DNA of 64,000 bases from Mesorhizobium sp. M4B.F.Ca.ET.203.01.1.1 (lineage in GTDB: Bacteria > Pseudomonadota > Alphaproteobacteria > Rhizobiales > Rhizobiaceae). How positions within the stretch are numbered: the first letter of the stretch is position 1; each line of letters starts with the position of its first letter. Shown in pieces: positions 51,308 through 59,370 of the stretch. A program made the translations under genes and the position numbers. The stretch covers positions 124,001-188,000 of the forward strand of contig NZ_SRUO01000007.1 in the NCBI RefSeq assembly GCF_004791025.1. The letters run 5' to 3'. Under the pieces are notes generated by a model, which was not told where the DNA came from, did not search any database, and worked only from the letters and a program-made list of their open reading frames with translations.

Positions 51308-51373
51308 TCGAGCATCGTTCCGAAAACCGGCTGTCGCTTTCATTAGCGGGCTTCCGGTTCGGATCACGCTCCG
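51308..51373. repeat. Degenerate palindromic intergenic element between pyrH and frr
   Basis: CGTTCCGAAAACCGG at 51316-51330 faces CCGGTTCGGATCACG at 51354-51368 as an imperfect inverted repeat; flanking GAGC/GCTC tetramers (51310-51313, 51368-51371) extend it. The content resembles the TCCGAAAACCGG-containing palindromes that recur in rhizobial intergenic regions. One copy is not proof. Confidence 0.4.
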
Positions 51374-51375
51374 GA

Positions 51376-52098
51376 TCAATCGTCCGCAACGACCGTGCAG
51401 CGGCCGCCGCCCCTCAGAATCTCGCCAAAACCACCCTTCTCGTGGATCGAATAGACGATTATCGGAATGTTGTTTTCGCGCGCAAGTGCAATCGCTGCCG
51501 TATCCATGATCGAAAGCCCGCGTTTGATCACTTCGGCATGGCTGATGCGCTCGAAGCGGGTCGCGTCGGGGTCCTTCTTGGGATCGGCGGAGTAGACGCC
51601 ATCCACCTGGGTGCCCTTGAACAGCGCGTCGGCGCCGATTTCGGCGGCGCGCAGCGCCGCGGCCGAATCGGTGGTGAAGAACGGATTGCCGGTGCCGCCG
51701 GCGAAGATGACGACCTTGCCCTGATTCATGTAGGCGGTGGCCTGGCGCTGGGAGAAGCTCTCGCAAAGCTCCGGCATGGCGATCGCCGACAGCACCACGG
51801 CCTCGACGCCGATCTTGTTCAGCGAAGTGCGCAGCGCCAGCGAGTTGATGACGGTGGCAAGCATGCCCATGTGGTCGCCGGTGACGCGGTCGCCGCCCTT
51901 GGACGCAACCGCCACGCCGCGAAAGATGTTGCCGCCGCCGATGACGACACCGACCTCGATGCCCATCGCGCGCGCCTCGGCGATATCGGCGGCGATGCGG
52001 TCGACGACCGAGACATCGATGCCGAAATGCTGCTCGCCCATCAACGCTTCGCCCGACGCTTTCAGCAAGACACGTCGGTAGAGGGGCTTCGCCGTCAT
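51376..52098 (-). CDS. pyrH: Uridylate (UMP) kinase
   Basis: Bacterial UMP kinase of 240 residues, of the amino acid kinase fold, phosphorylating UMP to UDP. Visible motifs are RRVLLKASGEALMG (phosphate binding), GVVIGGGNIFRG, DHMGMLATVINSL and the C-terminal GGFGEILRGG. In most relatives it follows tsf directly; here a three-gene block separates them, so it needs its own promoter in 52099-52254. Confidence 0.97.
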   Translation of the reverse strand: MTAKPLYRRVLLKASGEALMGEQHFGIDVSVVDRIAADIAEARAMGIEVGVVIGGGNIFRGVAVASKGGDRVTGDHMGMLATVINSLALRTSLNKIGVEAVVLSAIAMPELCESFSQRQATAYMNQGKVVIFAGGTGNPFFTTDSAAALRAAEIGADALFKGTQVDGVYSADPKKDPDATRFERISHAEVIKRGLSIMDTAAIALARENNIPIIVYSIHEKGGFGEILRGGGRCTVVADD

Positions 52099-52196
52099 CT
52101 GAACCTCGTCATTGTGCGTGTGATGCGCCTGGGGTGGCCGCCCTCGCGCAGGCGCCGCGCCAAAACAGCGGCGCGATGCGAGTTCCGATACACGAA

Positions 52197-52222
52197 GGGC
52201 GCCGCGATGTCACGCGGCGCCC
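52197..52222 (-). terminator. GC-rich hairpin downstream of the aldo/keto reductase gene
   Basis: A perfect 10-bp stem, GGGCGCCGCG 52197-52206 and CGCGGCGCCC 52213-52222, with a 6-nt loop, 33 bases beyond the stop at 52255 on the minus strand. No long T-run follows. A second stem, GCGCCGC 52152-52158 and GCGGCGC 52168-52174, lies closer to pyrH. Confidence 0.55.
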
Positions 52223-52254
52223 CTGCGCAATCCCCGCCCGCCGGCTGCGGCCAA

Positions 52255-53364
52255 TCAGTCGCTGGCAACGCTGACGGCTTCGCCTTCGATGAGCACCGGC
52301 GACGCATAGCCCGCAGGTTTGTCGCCTGTCGTGGCGCCGCCAGTGACGCGGCCCTGTATCTCGAAACCGAAATAGGAATAGGGGAATGGCGCGGGGGACC
52401 GGCTCGCCTCGTCCAGCCTGCCGCGAAGATCGGCGGGAATCGAAAAATCCAGCGCGCCGAGATTGTCCTGCAGCTGGCCGAGCTTCGTGGCGCCGAGGAT
52501 GACCGAGGCGATGCCCGGCTGCGTCGCCACCCAGTTGAGCGCCACCTGCGGCATGCTGCGGCCGAGTTCGGCGGCAACCTTTTCGAGCTCCGCCACGATC
52601 TTCCAGTTACGCTCGGTGAATTTCTGGAACCCCGGATGGGTGGTGTTGCGGAACCCATCGAGCCGGCCGGCATTTCCGGCCTGCGCCGGCCGATACTTGC
52701 CGCTGAGCAAGCCGCTGGCCAGCGGGCTCCAGACCATGATGCCCGCCCCGTGACGCGTGCCGAAGGGGACGAACTCATGCTCGATCGAACGTTCGGCGAG
52801 CGAATATTCGAGCTGCAAGGCCGAAACCGGCTCGTAGCCGCGCAATTCGGCAATCGCCTGGGCGCGACCGGCATACCAGGCCGGCACGTCCGACAGGCCG
52901 ATATGGCGCACCTTGCCCGCGCGCACCAGGTCGTCCAGCGTGCGCATGACCTCTTCGGCCGGCGTCAGCCGGTCCCAGACGTGAAGCAGGTAGAGGTCGA
53001 TATAGTCCGTGCCGAGTCGCCTGAGCGAGGCCTCCACCGCGCGCATGATGTTCTTGCGGCCATTGCCGCCGCTGTTTGGATTGCCGGGCTCGGTGTTCAT
53101 GGTGAACTTGGTGGCGATCACTGCCTTGTCGCGCAGCCCGCGCTCGGCGACGAATTCGCCGAGCCAGGTCTCGCTCGTGCCATTGGTGTAGAGGTCAGCG
53201 GTATCGAAGAAATTGCCGCCTGCCTCGACATAGGCGTCGAACATCGAGCGGGCGGTTTCCCGGTCGGCTCCCCAGCCCCATTCGGTGCCGAACGTCATGG
53301 TGCCGAGTGCGAGACGACTTACCCGAAGGCCGCTGTTGCCGAGCGTGTAGTAGCTCATGGTCAT
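52255..53364 (-). CDS. Aldo/keto reductase
   Basis: NADP(H)-dependent oxidoreductase of about 369 residues. The catalytic tetrad is visible: Asp and Tyr in FFDTADLYTNG, Lys in VIATKF and His in LYLLHVWD. The cofactor-binding C-terminus is SVILGATKLGQLQDNLGAL. Its carbonyl substrate is unknown. It lies 32 bases after the SnoaL-like gene and diverges, with it, from a LysR regulator that probably controls both. ATG 53358 is an alternative start. Confidence 0.92.
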   Translation of the reverse strand: MTMSYYTLGNSGLRVSRLALGTMTFGTEWGWGADRETARSMFDAYVEAGGNFFDTADLYTNGTSETWLGEFVAERGLRDKAVIATKFTMNTEPGNPNSGGNGRKNIMRAVEASLRRLGTDYIDLYLLHVWDRLTPAEEVMRTLDDLVRAGKVRHIGLSDVPAWYAGRAQAIAELRGYEPVSALQLEYSLAERSIEHEFVPFGTRHGAGIMVWSPLASGLLSGKYRPAQAGNAGRLDGFRNTTHPGFQKFTERNWKIVAELEKVAAELGRSMPQVALNWVATQPGIASVILGATKLGQLQDNLGALDFSIPADLRGRLDEASRSPAPFPYSYFGFEIQGRVTGGATTGDKPAGYASPVLIEGEAVSVASD

Positions 53365-53396
53365 GGTGTTGTTCCGATCCAGATTGACGCCGCCTT

Positions 53397-53924
53397 TCAG
53401 CGGCCGGGAGTGGCCTTGACCCACGGGTTGCCGCGCTCATGCGTCATGCGGAACGTGAACCCATCCACTTTCCAGCCGGCTTGCGTGCGGGCCAGGTGGT
53501 GTTCGTAGGTGCCCCAGACTTCCCAGAGCGGGTCGCCATTGCCTTCCATCCGGTTCCAGGCGTAGCCGTTCGACGACACTGTGGCGCCATTGCCGTCGAA
53601 TGCCACCTGGTGGTTGGTGCGCAGGTGCAGGCTGGTCTTGCTTGCCTTGAGGTTCGCCGACCATGTGCCGATCAACTCGTCGGAAGGGATGGTGGCCGGC
53701 GGCTGTCCGGAGAGGCTGCTGAAGTCCACCGTGACGCGATCCGCGAAGTAACTGCGGGCAAGCGGCCAGTCCTGTGCGTCGACGGCGCGGTCGATGGCGT
53801 CGGCGATGCGGATGATGGTGCGCTCATCGGCGAGCGCGCGCCAGTCGGACGATTCCGCTCCGCCGGCATCGACCGGCGCCAGCGCAATGCCGGCCGCGAA
53901 AGTGACGTGCTTCAACGCATTCAT
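53397..53924 (-). CDS. NTF2/SnoaL-like nuclear transport factor 2 family protein
   Basis: A 175-residue protein with a hydrophobic, possibly exported N-terminus (HVTFAAGIALAPVDAGGAES) and a SnoaL-like cone domain. Typical stretches are RIADAIDRAVDAQDWPLARS, YFADRVTVDFS and WGTYEHHLARTQAGWKVDGF. Such domains are small-molecule enzymes or binding proteins; the ligand is unknown. GAGGAG precedes the ATG 53924. It is first in a probable two-gene operon with the aldo/keto reductase. Confidence 0.85.
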   Translation of the reverse strand: MNALKHVTFAAGIALAPVDAGGAESSDWRALADERTIIRIADAIDRAVDAQDWPLARSYFADRVTVDFSSLSGQPPATIPSDELIGTWSANLKASKTSLHLRTNHQVAFDGNGATVSSNGYAWNRMEGNGDPLWEVWGTYEHHLARTQAGWKVDGFTFRMTHERGNPWVKATPGR

Positions 53925-54040
53925 TTCATCTTCTCCTCGTGCATCAGCCCGCTGCCGATGGTTCTGGCGACAATGTGGGCTGATGTGCCGGAATCGATAA
54001 GATTGCATTGTTCGCAATGACTATGCGATATCGTTCAGCA

Positions 54041-54967
54041 ATGGATCGCGATCTGCTCAGCCATCTGCCTGTCGTCGTCGCCGTGGCGCGGCGCGGCGGC
54101 TTCGCGCTTGCCGCGGCGGAGCTCGGCATGAGCCCGTCGGCGGTCAGCCATGCGGTGCGTCTTGTCGAGGAAAGGATCGGCCAGCCGCTGTTCGCCCGCA
54201 CGACGCGCAGCGTTTCGCTGACCGAGGCCGGCAAGGCATTGATCGAGACGGCGGCCCCTGCCCTGCAGGACATCGCCGAACGCATGGACCGCATCCGCGG
54301 CATCGGCGGCCGTCCGGCCGGGCTGCTCAGGATCAATGTCTCCCATATCGCCATCCCCCTGGCGGTGACGCCCGTGGTGGCGGCAATGGCGGAACGCTAT
54401 CCGGACGTGACCGTCGAGCTGTTTGCCGATCAGGGCCTCGTCGACATAGTTGGCGAAGGTTTCGACGCCGGCATCAGGCTGGGCGAGATGATCGCGCAGG
54501 ACATGGTGGCGGTCCGGCTGACGCCGCCATTCAGCGCCGTGATGGCCGCTTCGCCGGCCTATGTTGGGCGGCGCGGCCGTCCCGCCAGCGTGGCCGATCT
54601 CGCCAGCCACAATTGCGTCGGCTACCGCCTCGTGCGCAGCGGCGCGCTCTATCGCTGGGACCTGAGCGAGGACGGCAAGGACGTCTCGGTGGAGACGCAC
54701 GGCACGGCAGTCGTCACCGATTCGCTCGCCGCGATCGACCTCGCGCTTGCCGGGGTCGGCATCATCTACGTCTTCGAGCCGCTGGTGCGCGCTCACATCG
54801 CCGCCGGCCGCCTTGTGCAGATCCTGCCGCAATCGGCGATAGAGGAACCCGGCCTGTTCCTCTATTTCCCGCGCCGGGCGTCGATGGCGCCGAAGCTCAG
54901 GGCCTTCATCGATACCGCACAAGAAATCGGCCGGGCATCCTCGCGGACGCCCGGCCGTGCTGCCTGA
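54041..54967 (+). CDS. LysR family transcriptional regulator
   Basis: LTTR of 308 residues. The N-terminal helix-turn-helix is SHLPVVVAVARRGGFALAAA with AELGMSPSAVSHAVRLVEE, and the co-inducer domain contains DAGIRLGEMIAQDMVAVRLT. It belongs to the subgroup near oxidoreductase genes and is divergent from the SnoaL/aldo-keto reductase pair, which is its likely target. ATG 54041 gives the usual N-terminus; TTG 54008 and ATG 54017 are less likely. Its last codons contain a hairpin that may terminate the opposing tsf gene. Confidence 0.93.
   Translation: MDRDLLSHLPVVVAVARRGGFALAAAELGMSPSAVSHAVRLVEERIGQPLFARTTRSVSLTEAGKALIETAAPALQDIAERMDRIRGIGGRPAGLLRINVSHIAIPLAVTPVVAAMAERYPDVTVELFADQGLVDIVGEGFDAGIRLGEMIAQDMVAVRLTPPFSAVMAASPAYVGRRGRPASVADLASHNCVGYRLVRSGALYRWDLSEDGKDVSVETHGTAVVTDSLAAIDLALAGVGIIYVFEPLVRAHIAAGRLVQILPQSAIEEPGLFLYFPRRASMAPKLRAFIDTAQEIGRASSRTPGRAA
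54921..54957 (-). terminator. Probable terminator of rpsB-tsf inside the LysR gene end
   Basis: A 9-bp perfect stem, CGGCCGGGC 54928-54936 and GCCCGGCCG 54949-54957, with a 12-nt loop. On the minus strand it is followed by ATTTCTT (54921-54927). It lies 37 bases beyond the tsf stop and within the last codons of the convergent lysR-type gene. Confidence 0.55.
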
Positions 54968-54993
54968 GCTCTGTAGCCTTACTTGTGCTTCGG

Positions 54994-55914
54994 CTATTTC
55001 TTGACCGCCGCCGCGACTTCCGCGGCGAAATCGGTCTCTTCCTTCTCGATGCCTTCGCCGAGCGCGAAGCGCAGATAGGCAGTGATCTTGGCCGGCGCGC
55101 CGATCTCCTTCTCGGCATCCTTCAGCGCCTTCTCGACGGTGATGTCGGGATTGAGCACGAAGGCCTGCTTGAGGAGCACGACCTCTTCGTAGAACTTGCG
55201 CAGACGGCCTTCGACCATCTTCTCGATGATCGCCTCCGGCTTGCCGGACTGGCGCGCCTGGTCGGAGAAGATCGCCTTCTCGCGCTCGACGGCCGCCGGG
55301 TCGATCTGCTCGGCGGTCAGAGCCATCGGGTTGGTGGCGGCGACATGCATGGCGACCTGGCGACCGAAGGCGTTGGCGGCATGCTCGTTGCCGGTGGTCT
55401 CGATCGCCACCAGCACGCCGAGCTTGCCGAGGCCGTCGGCGACGGCGTTGTGCACATAGGTCGCCACCGCGCCGTGCGGCACGCTGAGCTTGGCCGAACG
55501 ACGGAAGCCCATGTTCTCGCCGATGGTGCCGACCGCGTCCTTGATGGTCTCGGTGACCGACTTGTCGGAGCCCGGATATTTGGCGGCGGCCACCGCTTCG
55601 GTGGTGCCGTAGGCGAGCGCCACCTTGGCGACGTTGGCGACGATTTCCTGGAAGGCAGCGTTACGGGCGACGAAATCGGTCTCGGAATTGACCTCGACGA
55701 CCGCAGCCTCGCGCACGCCGGAATCGACACCGATCAGGCCCTCGGCGGCGGTGCGGCCGGCCTTCTTGTCGGCCTTGGAGATGCCCTTCTTGCGCAGCCA
55801 GTCGACGGCCTCTTCCATGTTGCCGTTGGTCTCGTTCAACGCCGCCTTGCAGTCCATCATGCCCGCGCCGGTCAAGTCGCGGAGTTCTTTGACCTGTGCA
55901 GCCGAAATGCTCAT
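54994..55914 (-). CDS. tsf: Elongation factor Ts
   Basis: EF-Ts of 306 residues, the nucleotide exchange factor for EF-Tu. The N-terminal UBA-like domain is [19 protein letters not shown], and the conserved EF-Tu contact TDFVARN follows in [20 protein letters not shown]. Its sequence is complete to [11 protein letters not shown]. It follows rpsB by 118 bases, which contain a hairpin. Downstream it meets a LysR regulator rather than pyrH. Confidence 0.97.
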   Translation of the reverse strand: MSISAAQVKELRDLTGAGMMDCKAALNETNGNMEEAVDWLRKKGISKADKKAGRTAAEGLIGVDSGVREAAVVEVNSETDFVARNAAFQEIVANVAKVALAYGTTEAVAAAKYPGSDKSVTETIKDAVGTIGENMGFRRSAKLSVPHGAVATYVHNAVADGLGKLGVLVAIETTGNEHAANAFGRQVAMHVAATNPMALTAEQIDPAAVEREKAIFSDQARQSGKPEAIIEKMVEGRLRKFYEEVVLLKQAFVLNPDITVEKALKDAEKEIGAPAKITAYLRFALGEGIEKEETDFAAEVAAAVKK

Positions 55915-56007
55915 TGTCGCCTCTTTGTTTCAAATGCGCCGACGCACCATCGATTCTCGATGATGCGCCCGGCGACAGCGCTTAGCGCGCCAAGATATTG
56001 GAAAGAT

Positions 56008-56027
56008 GAAGGCCGGAACCGGCCTTC
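56008..56027 (-). other. Intercistronic hairpin between rpsB and tsf
   Basis: GAAGGCCGG 56008-56016 and CCGGCCTTC 56019-56027 form an almost perfect palindrome just after the rpsB stop. On the minus strand it is followed by ATCTTTCC. It may be an attenuator that lowers tsf transcription relative to rpsB, or an mRNA 3' stabiliser. Confidence 0.55.
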
Positions 56028-56032
56028 GCTAT

Positions 56033-56812
56033 TTATGCTTCCGGGGTCTCGGCCGCCGGAGCATCGAGCGCCGGCTCGACCGGAGCCTCGACCGAGGCGC
56101 CGATGTCGACGCCGAGCGCGCCCTGCTGGCGGGCGATGCCGTCGATGGCAGCCTTGGCGATCAGGTCGCAGTAAAGCTGGATGGCGCGGGCCGCGTCGTC
56201 ATTGCCGGGGATCGGGAAGTCGATCTTGTCCGGGTCGCAGTTCGAATCGATGATGGCGACGACCGGGATGCCGAGACGCTTGGCCTCGAGGATGGCGATC
56301 GCTTCCTTGTTGGTGTCGATGACGAACATCAGGTCCGGCGTCGAGCCCATGTCCTTGATGCCGCCCAGCGCCTTGTCGAGCTTCTCGCGCTCGCGGTCGA
56401 GGTTGAGGCGTTCCTTCTTGGTCAGGCCCTGGGCCTCGCCGGCCAGCAGCTCGTCGAGCTTGCGCAGGCGCTGGATCGAGTTCGAGATCGTCTTCCAGTT
56501 GGTCAGCATGCCGCCGAGCCAACGCGAGTTGACGTAGTACTGGGCCGAGCGCTGCGCGGCGTCGGCGACGATTTCGGACGCCTGGCGCTTGGTGCCGACG
56601 AACAGCACGCGGCCGCCCTTGGCGACGGTGTCCGACACCTGCTTGAGCGCCTGGTTCAGCAGCGGCACCGTCTGCGACAGGTCGATGATGTGGATGTTGT
56701 TGCGGGCGCCGTAGATGTAGGGCGCCATCTTCGGGTTCCAGCGGTGGGTCTGGTGGCCGAAGTGAATGCCAGCTTCCAAAAGCTGACGCATGCTGAAATC
56801 AGGCAGAGCCAT
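56033..56812 (-). CDS. rpsB: 30S ribosomal protein S2
   Basis: Ribosomal protein S2 of 259 residues. Signatures are [46 protein letters not shown] and [20 protein letters not shown]. The C-terminal extension is acidic and Ala/Pro-rich ([19 protein letters not shown]), common in alphaproteobacteria. AAAGGA precedes ATG 56812. A good promoter lies about 130 bases upstream. Confidence 0.98.
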   Translation of the reverse strand: MALPDFSMRQLLEAGIHFGHQTHRWNPKMAPYIYGARNNIHIIDLSQTVPLLNQALKQVSDTVAKGGRVLFVGTKRQASEIVADAAQRSAQYYVNSRWLGGMLTNWKTISNSIQRLRKLDELLAGEAQGLTKKERLNLDREREKLDKALGGIKDMGSTPDLMFVIDTNKEAIAILEAKRLGIPVVAIIDSNCDPDKIDFPIPGNDDAARAIQLYCDLIAKAAIDGIARQQGALGVDIGASVEAPVEPALDAPAAETPEA

Positions 56813-56942
56813 TCTCAAGTTCCTTTCCGGTTGGCCTCCACGGACACAGGCATTTTCGGACCGTGGTCCTCGAACGCCACCGGAGGTTTCAGCCGGATTT
56901 CTCCCGGGCAGACACCAAAGTCCGTGTGTGGAATGAGCGCGC

Positions 56943-56971
56943 ATATAGAGGGGATGCGCGACAAACGCAAG
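56943..56971 (-). promoter_or_regulatory. Housekeeping promoter of rpsB-tsf
   Basis: On the minus strand, CTTGCG (56966-56971) and CTATAT (56943-56948) are separated by exactly 17 bases, matching the alphaproteobacterial sigma-70 consensus CTTGAC-N17-CTATAT in 11 of 12 positions. Transcription from it would leave a leader of roughly 125 bases before rpsB. Confidence 0.75.
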
Positions 56972-56990
56972 CGCCCCGGCCGTCTGCCGA

Positions 56991-57602
56991 TCAGCGTGCG
57001 ACGATCAGCGCACCCGTGCCGATCATGGCGCCGCCGGCAAACCTGTTCATCAGCCGCATGCGCCTGGACGTCGTGAACCAGCCTGAGGCCCGCCCGGCGA
57101 GTGCCGCGTAGACGCCCATGGTGACGATGTTGACGCTGATCACGACCGCGACAACCAGCAGCCCGTCGGCGAACGTCATGGTGTCGAGGTCGAGGATCAG
57201 CGGCATGATCGAGGCGTGGAACAGGATTGCCTTGGGATTGCCGAGTGCGATTGAGGCGCCAAGGAAAAACGAGCGGGAGAGCCTTGCCTGGGGTGCCTGC
57301 GCCGCCTCCGCATGAGCAGCCGCCGAGCGCCACATCCTGATGCCGAGGAACACCAGATAGGCAGCGCCCGCATATTTCAGGACGAGGAACACCCATTCGA
57401 AGGTCTGGGCCAGCGCCACCAGGCCGAGCAGCGCCAGGATCACCAGCACCGCGTCGCCGGCGGCAATGCCGACACCGGCCATGAAGGCGCGGACAAAGCC
57501 ACGCGAGACGCCGTTGGTGATGACCGCGAACATTGCCGGGCCGGGCGTGGCGGCGGCGAGCGTGATCGCGGCGCAGTAAGCCAGAAATGCCGTCAGCGTC
57601 AT
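56991..57602 (-). CDS. LysE family amino acid exporter
   Basis: A 203-residue inner-membrane protein of the LysE/RhtB family with about six hydrophobic segments. The N-terminal motif [20 protein letters not shown] and [17 protein letters not shown] are typical, as is [18 protein letters not shown]. Such proteins export amino acids or homoserine lactone derivatives; the substrate is undefined. Its ATG overlaps the DUF4031 stop by four bases. Confidence 0.92.
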   Translation of the reverse strand: MTLTAFLAYCAAITLAAATPGPAMFAVITNGVSRGFVRAFMAGVGIAAGDAVLVILALLGLVALAQTFEWVFLVLKYAGAAYLVFLGIRMWRSAAAHAEAAQAPQARLSRSFFLGASIALGNPKAILFHASIMPLILDLDTMTFADGLLVVAVVISVNIVTMGVYAALAGRASGWFTTSRRMRLMNRFAGGAMIGTGALIVAR

Positions 57603-57877
57603 GGCCGTATCTTCCCGTTCGGCACCCGCACGCGGCGAAAGATCGCAACGATCTCCTCGCGGCTGCATTCGATGGCGCCAAGCCGCACGGCCCGGTCGCG
57701 CTCGAAGCCGGTTATGTCATAGTGCGGCGCCGATGTCTTGGGCGGCCCCTGGTAGGACGAACGCTTGAGGCCGAGTTCGGTGGCGAAGCGATGCAGTTCG
57801 TCGGTGTCGTCGGCCATCAGATGGCACCAGCGGTGGCCGGCCCATTTCCAGATCGCCGCGTCGACATAGATCGCCAT
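57599..57877 (-). CDS. DUF4031 domain-containing protein
   Basis: A 92-residue protein matching DUF4031, recognised by MAIYVDAAIWKWAGHRWCHLM, the stretch DELHRFATELGLKRSSYQGP and PHYDITGFERDRAVRLGAI. The family has no established function. It is translationally coupled to the LysE-type exporter (ATGA overlap), suggesting they are made together. Confidence 0.88.
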   Translation of the reverse strand: MAIYVDAAIWKWAGHRWCHLMADDTDELHRFATELGLKRSSYQGPPKTSAPHYDITGFERDRAVRLGAIECSREEIVAIFRRVRVPNGKIRP

Positions 57878-57936
57878 CAAGCTTGCCGCTTCCCTCTTCA
57901 GCGCCGACGGCCCCGACGAGACGATTTGCCCTCTGG

Positions 57937-58767
57937 CTATTTCGATGCGGGACAGGGTTTCGACTGGTCGAACAGCGACAGGTTGACCAGCTTGCCGGTC
58001 ATCGAGAAGTCGCCATAGTCCATGACCAGGTCGCGGGTGATGCCGTTTTCGTGCAGCTTGAAGCTGATCCGGTACTCCGGCACCTCCTCGCCGCTTTTGT
58101 CGGTTTCGTCGAAATAGGCGATGTCGACCGGCCAGTACTTGTCGGCGGCGAGCTTGGCCAGCGCCGGCGCTTCCGGGTCGGTCTTGTCGGCGTCGGTCTT
58201 CTTGCCGACGACGACCGTCGTCGTCATCACCTTGTTGGCGTCTTCCGACCCGTCGAACAGGTTGGTTTCGTAGAAGCTCTCGCCCTTCTCGGCCTTGCCG
58301 ATCAGTTCCACCAGATGCTGGGTCGGGAATTGGGTGGCGGCGAGCTCCAGGCTGTTCTTCTCGGGCTTGTCGATGTCGACCTTGAGGCCCTTGGCCTCCC
58401 TGGTCGCCATGCCCTTGACCTCCTTGTCGAGGTTCTGGTCGACGAAGGACTTGGTGACGAAGGAGAACGTCTTGCCTTCGGCATCCTCGAAAGTGGTCGT
58501 CTGCTGATCGGTCAGGCGCGTGTTGTCGTTGGTGACGATCTGGGTGACGAAGCGGAATTTCACCGTGTAGCCCTCGCAAGGCGAGCCATTGAACTCGTAC
58601 ACCATGCGGCCCGAAATACCGGTTATGCCGGAGCGGTCGGATGCCTTGTTGAGGGTCAGGTCGTAGACCGCGCGATGCGCCTGCAGCGCCGGAACGGCAA
58701 AGGCGGGAGCCACCAGGAACAGCGCTGGCACAAGGATGGCAGGGAATGCTAGGCGCTTTGCGCGCAT
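57937..58767 (-). CDS. eipB: Cell envelope integrity protein EipB (DUF1849)
   Basis: A 276-residue periplasmic protein of the EipB family, which in Brucella supports envelope integrity and has a spiral beta fold closed by a disulfide. A signal peptide (FPAILVPALFLVAPAFA) is followed by LQAHRAVYDLTL and SGRMVYEFNGSPCEGY. Cys64 and Cys272 (SKPCPASK) are in position to form the conserved disulfide. It lies about 60 bases before the DUF4031 gene on the same strand and is divergent from the RidA gene. Confidence 0.92.
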   Translation of the reverse strand: MRAKRLAFPAILVPALFLVAPAFAVPALQAHRAVYDLTLNKASDRSGITGISGRMVYEFNGSPCEGYTVKFRFVTQIVTNDNTRLTDQQTTTFEDAEGKTFSFVTKSFVDQNLDKEVKGMATREAKGLKVDIDKPEKNSLELAATQFPTQHLVELIGKAEKGESFYETNLFDGSEDANKVMTTTVVVGKKTDADKTDPEAPALAKLAADKYWPVDIAYFDETDKSGEEVPEYRISFKLHENGITRDLVMDYGDFSMTGKLVNLSLFDQSKPCPASK

Positions 58768-58905
58768 ATGGTGCTCCGATCGTCGCGGCTGATGGCAGGC
58801 CGCAGGGAAAGATGGTCCAGCTTAAAAAAAGTCATGGCGGAAGCGAGGCAAAAATAGCAATTTCGGCCCGGCTCGCGCTGCGTCTTCAAGCAATAGGGAA
58901 ATACG

Positions 58906-59370
58906 ATGAGCGAAACAATCGAAAAGCGGCTAAGCGATCTCGGCGTCACGATTCCGGCCGCCGCCGCGCCGGCCGCCAACTATGTGCCCTATTGCCGGAC
59001 CGGCAATCTGCTGTTCACGGCGGGGCAGTTGCCGCTCAAGGACGGCAAGCTGCAGGCGAGCGGCCTGCTCGGCCGCGACGTCGATACGGCGGCCGGCAAG
59101 GAAGCCGCAAAATACTGCGCCATCAACATCCTGGCGCAGGCCAAGGCAGCGCTCGGCGATCTCGGGAAGATCCGGCGCCTGGTCAAGATCACCGTCTTCG
59201 TCGCCTCGGCGCCCGACTTCGTCGAGCAGCATCTGGTCGCCAACGGCGCTTCCGATTTCTTGGTCGCGGTACTGGGCGAAAGCGGCAAGCACGCCCGCTC
59301 CGCCGTCGGTACCGCCTCGCTGCCGCTCAACGCTGCGGTGGAAATCGAAGCGATCTTCGAAGTCGAATGA
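58906..59370 (+). CDS. RidA family protein
   Basis: A 154-residue member of the Rid/YjgF superfamily, of the longer subgroup starting LSDLGVTIPAAAAPAANYVP. GNLLFTAGQLPLKDGKL and VKITVFVASAPDFVEQH are characteristic, and SAVGTASLPLNAAVEIEAIF follows an Arg at the expected active-site position. It may deaminate reactive imines or enamines. The stop overlaps the next start (ATGA), so it is coupled to the phosphodiesterase. Confidence 0.93.
   Translation: MSETIEKRLSDLGVTIPAAAAPAANYVPYCRTGNLLFTAGQLPLKDGKLQASGLLGRDVDTAAGKEAAKYCAINILAQAKAALGDLGKIRRLVKITVFVASAPDFVEQHLVANGASDFLVAVLGESGKHARSAVGTASLPLNAAVEIEAIFEVE

Noticed and set aside
50659..53508. 949-codon plus-strand open frame opposite frr, pyrH and the aldo/keto reductase
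   Set aside because: It spans three well-supported genes on the other strand and its translation is His/Arg/Asp-rich without any fold.
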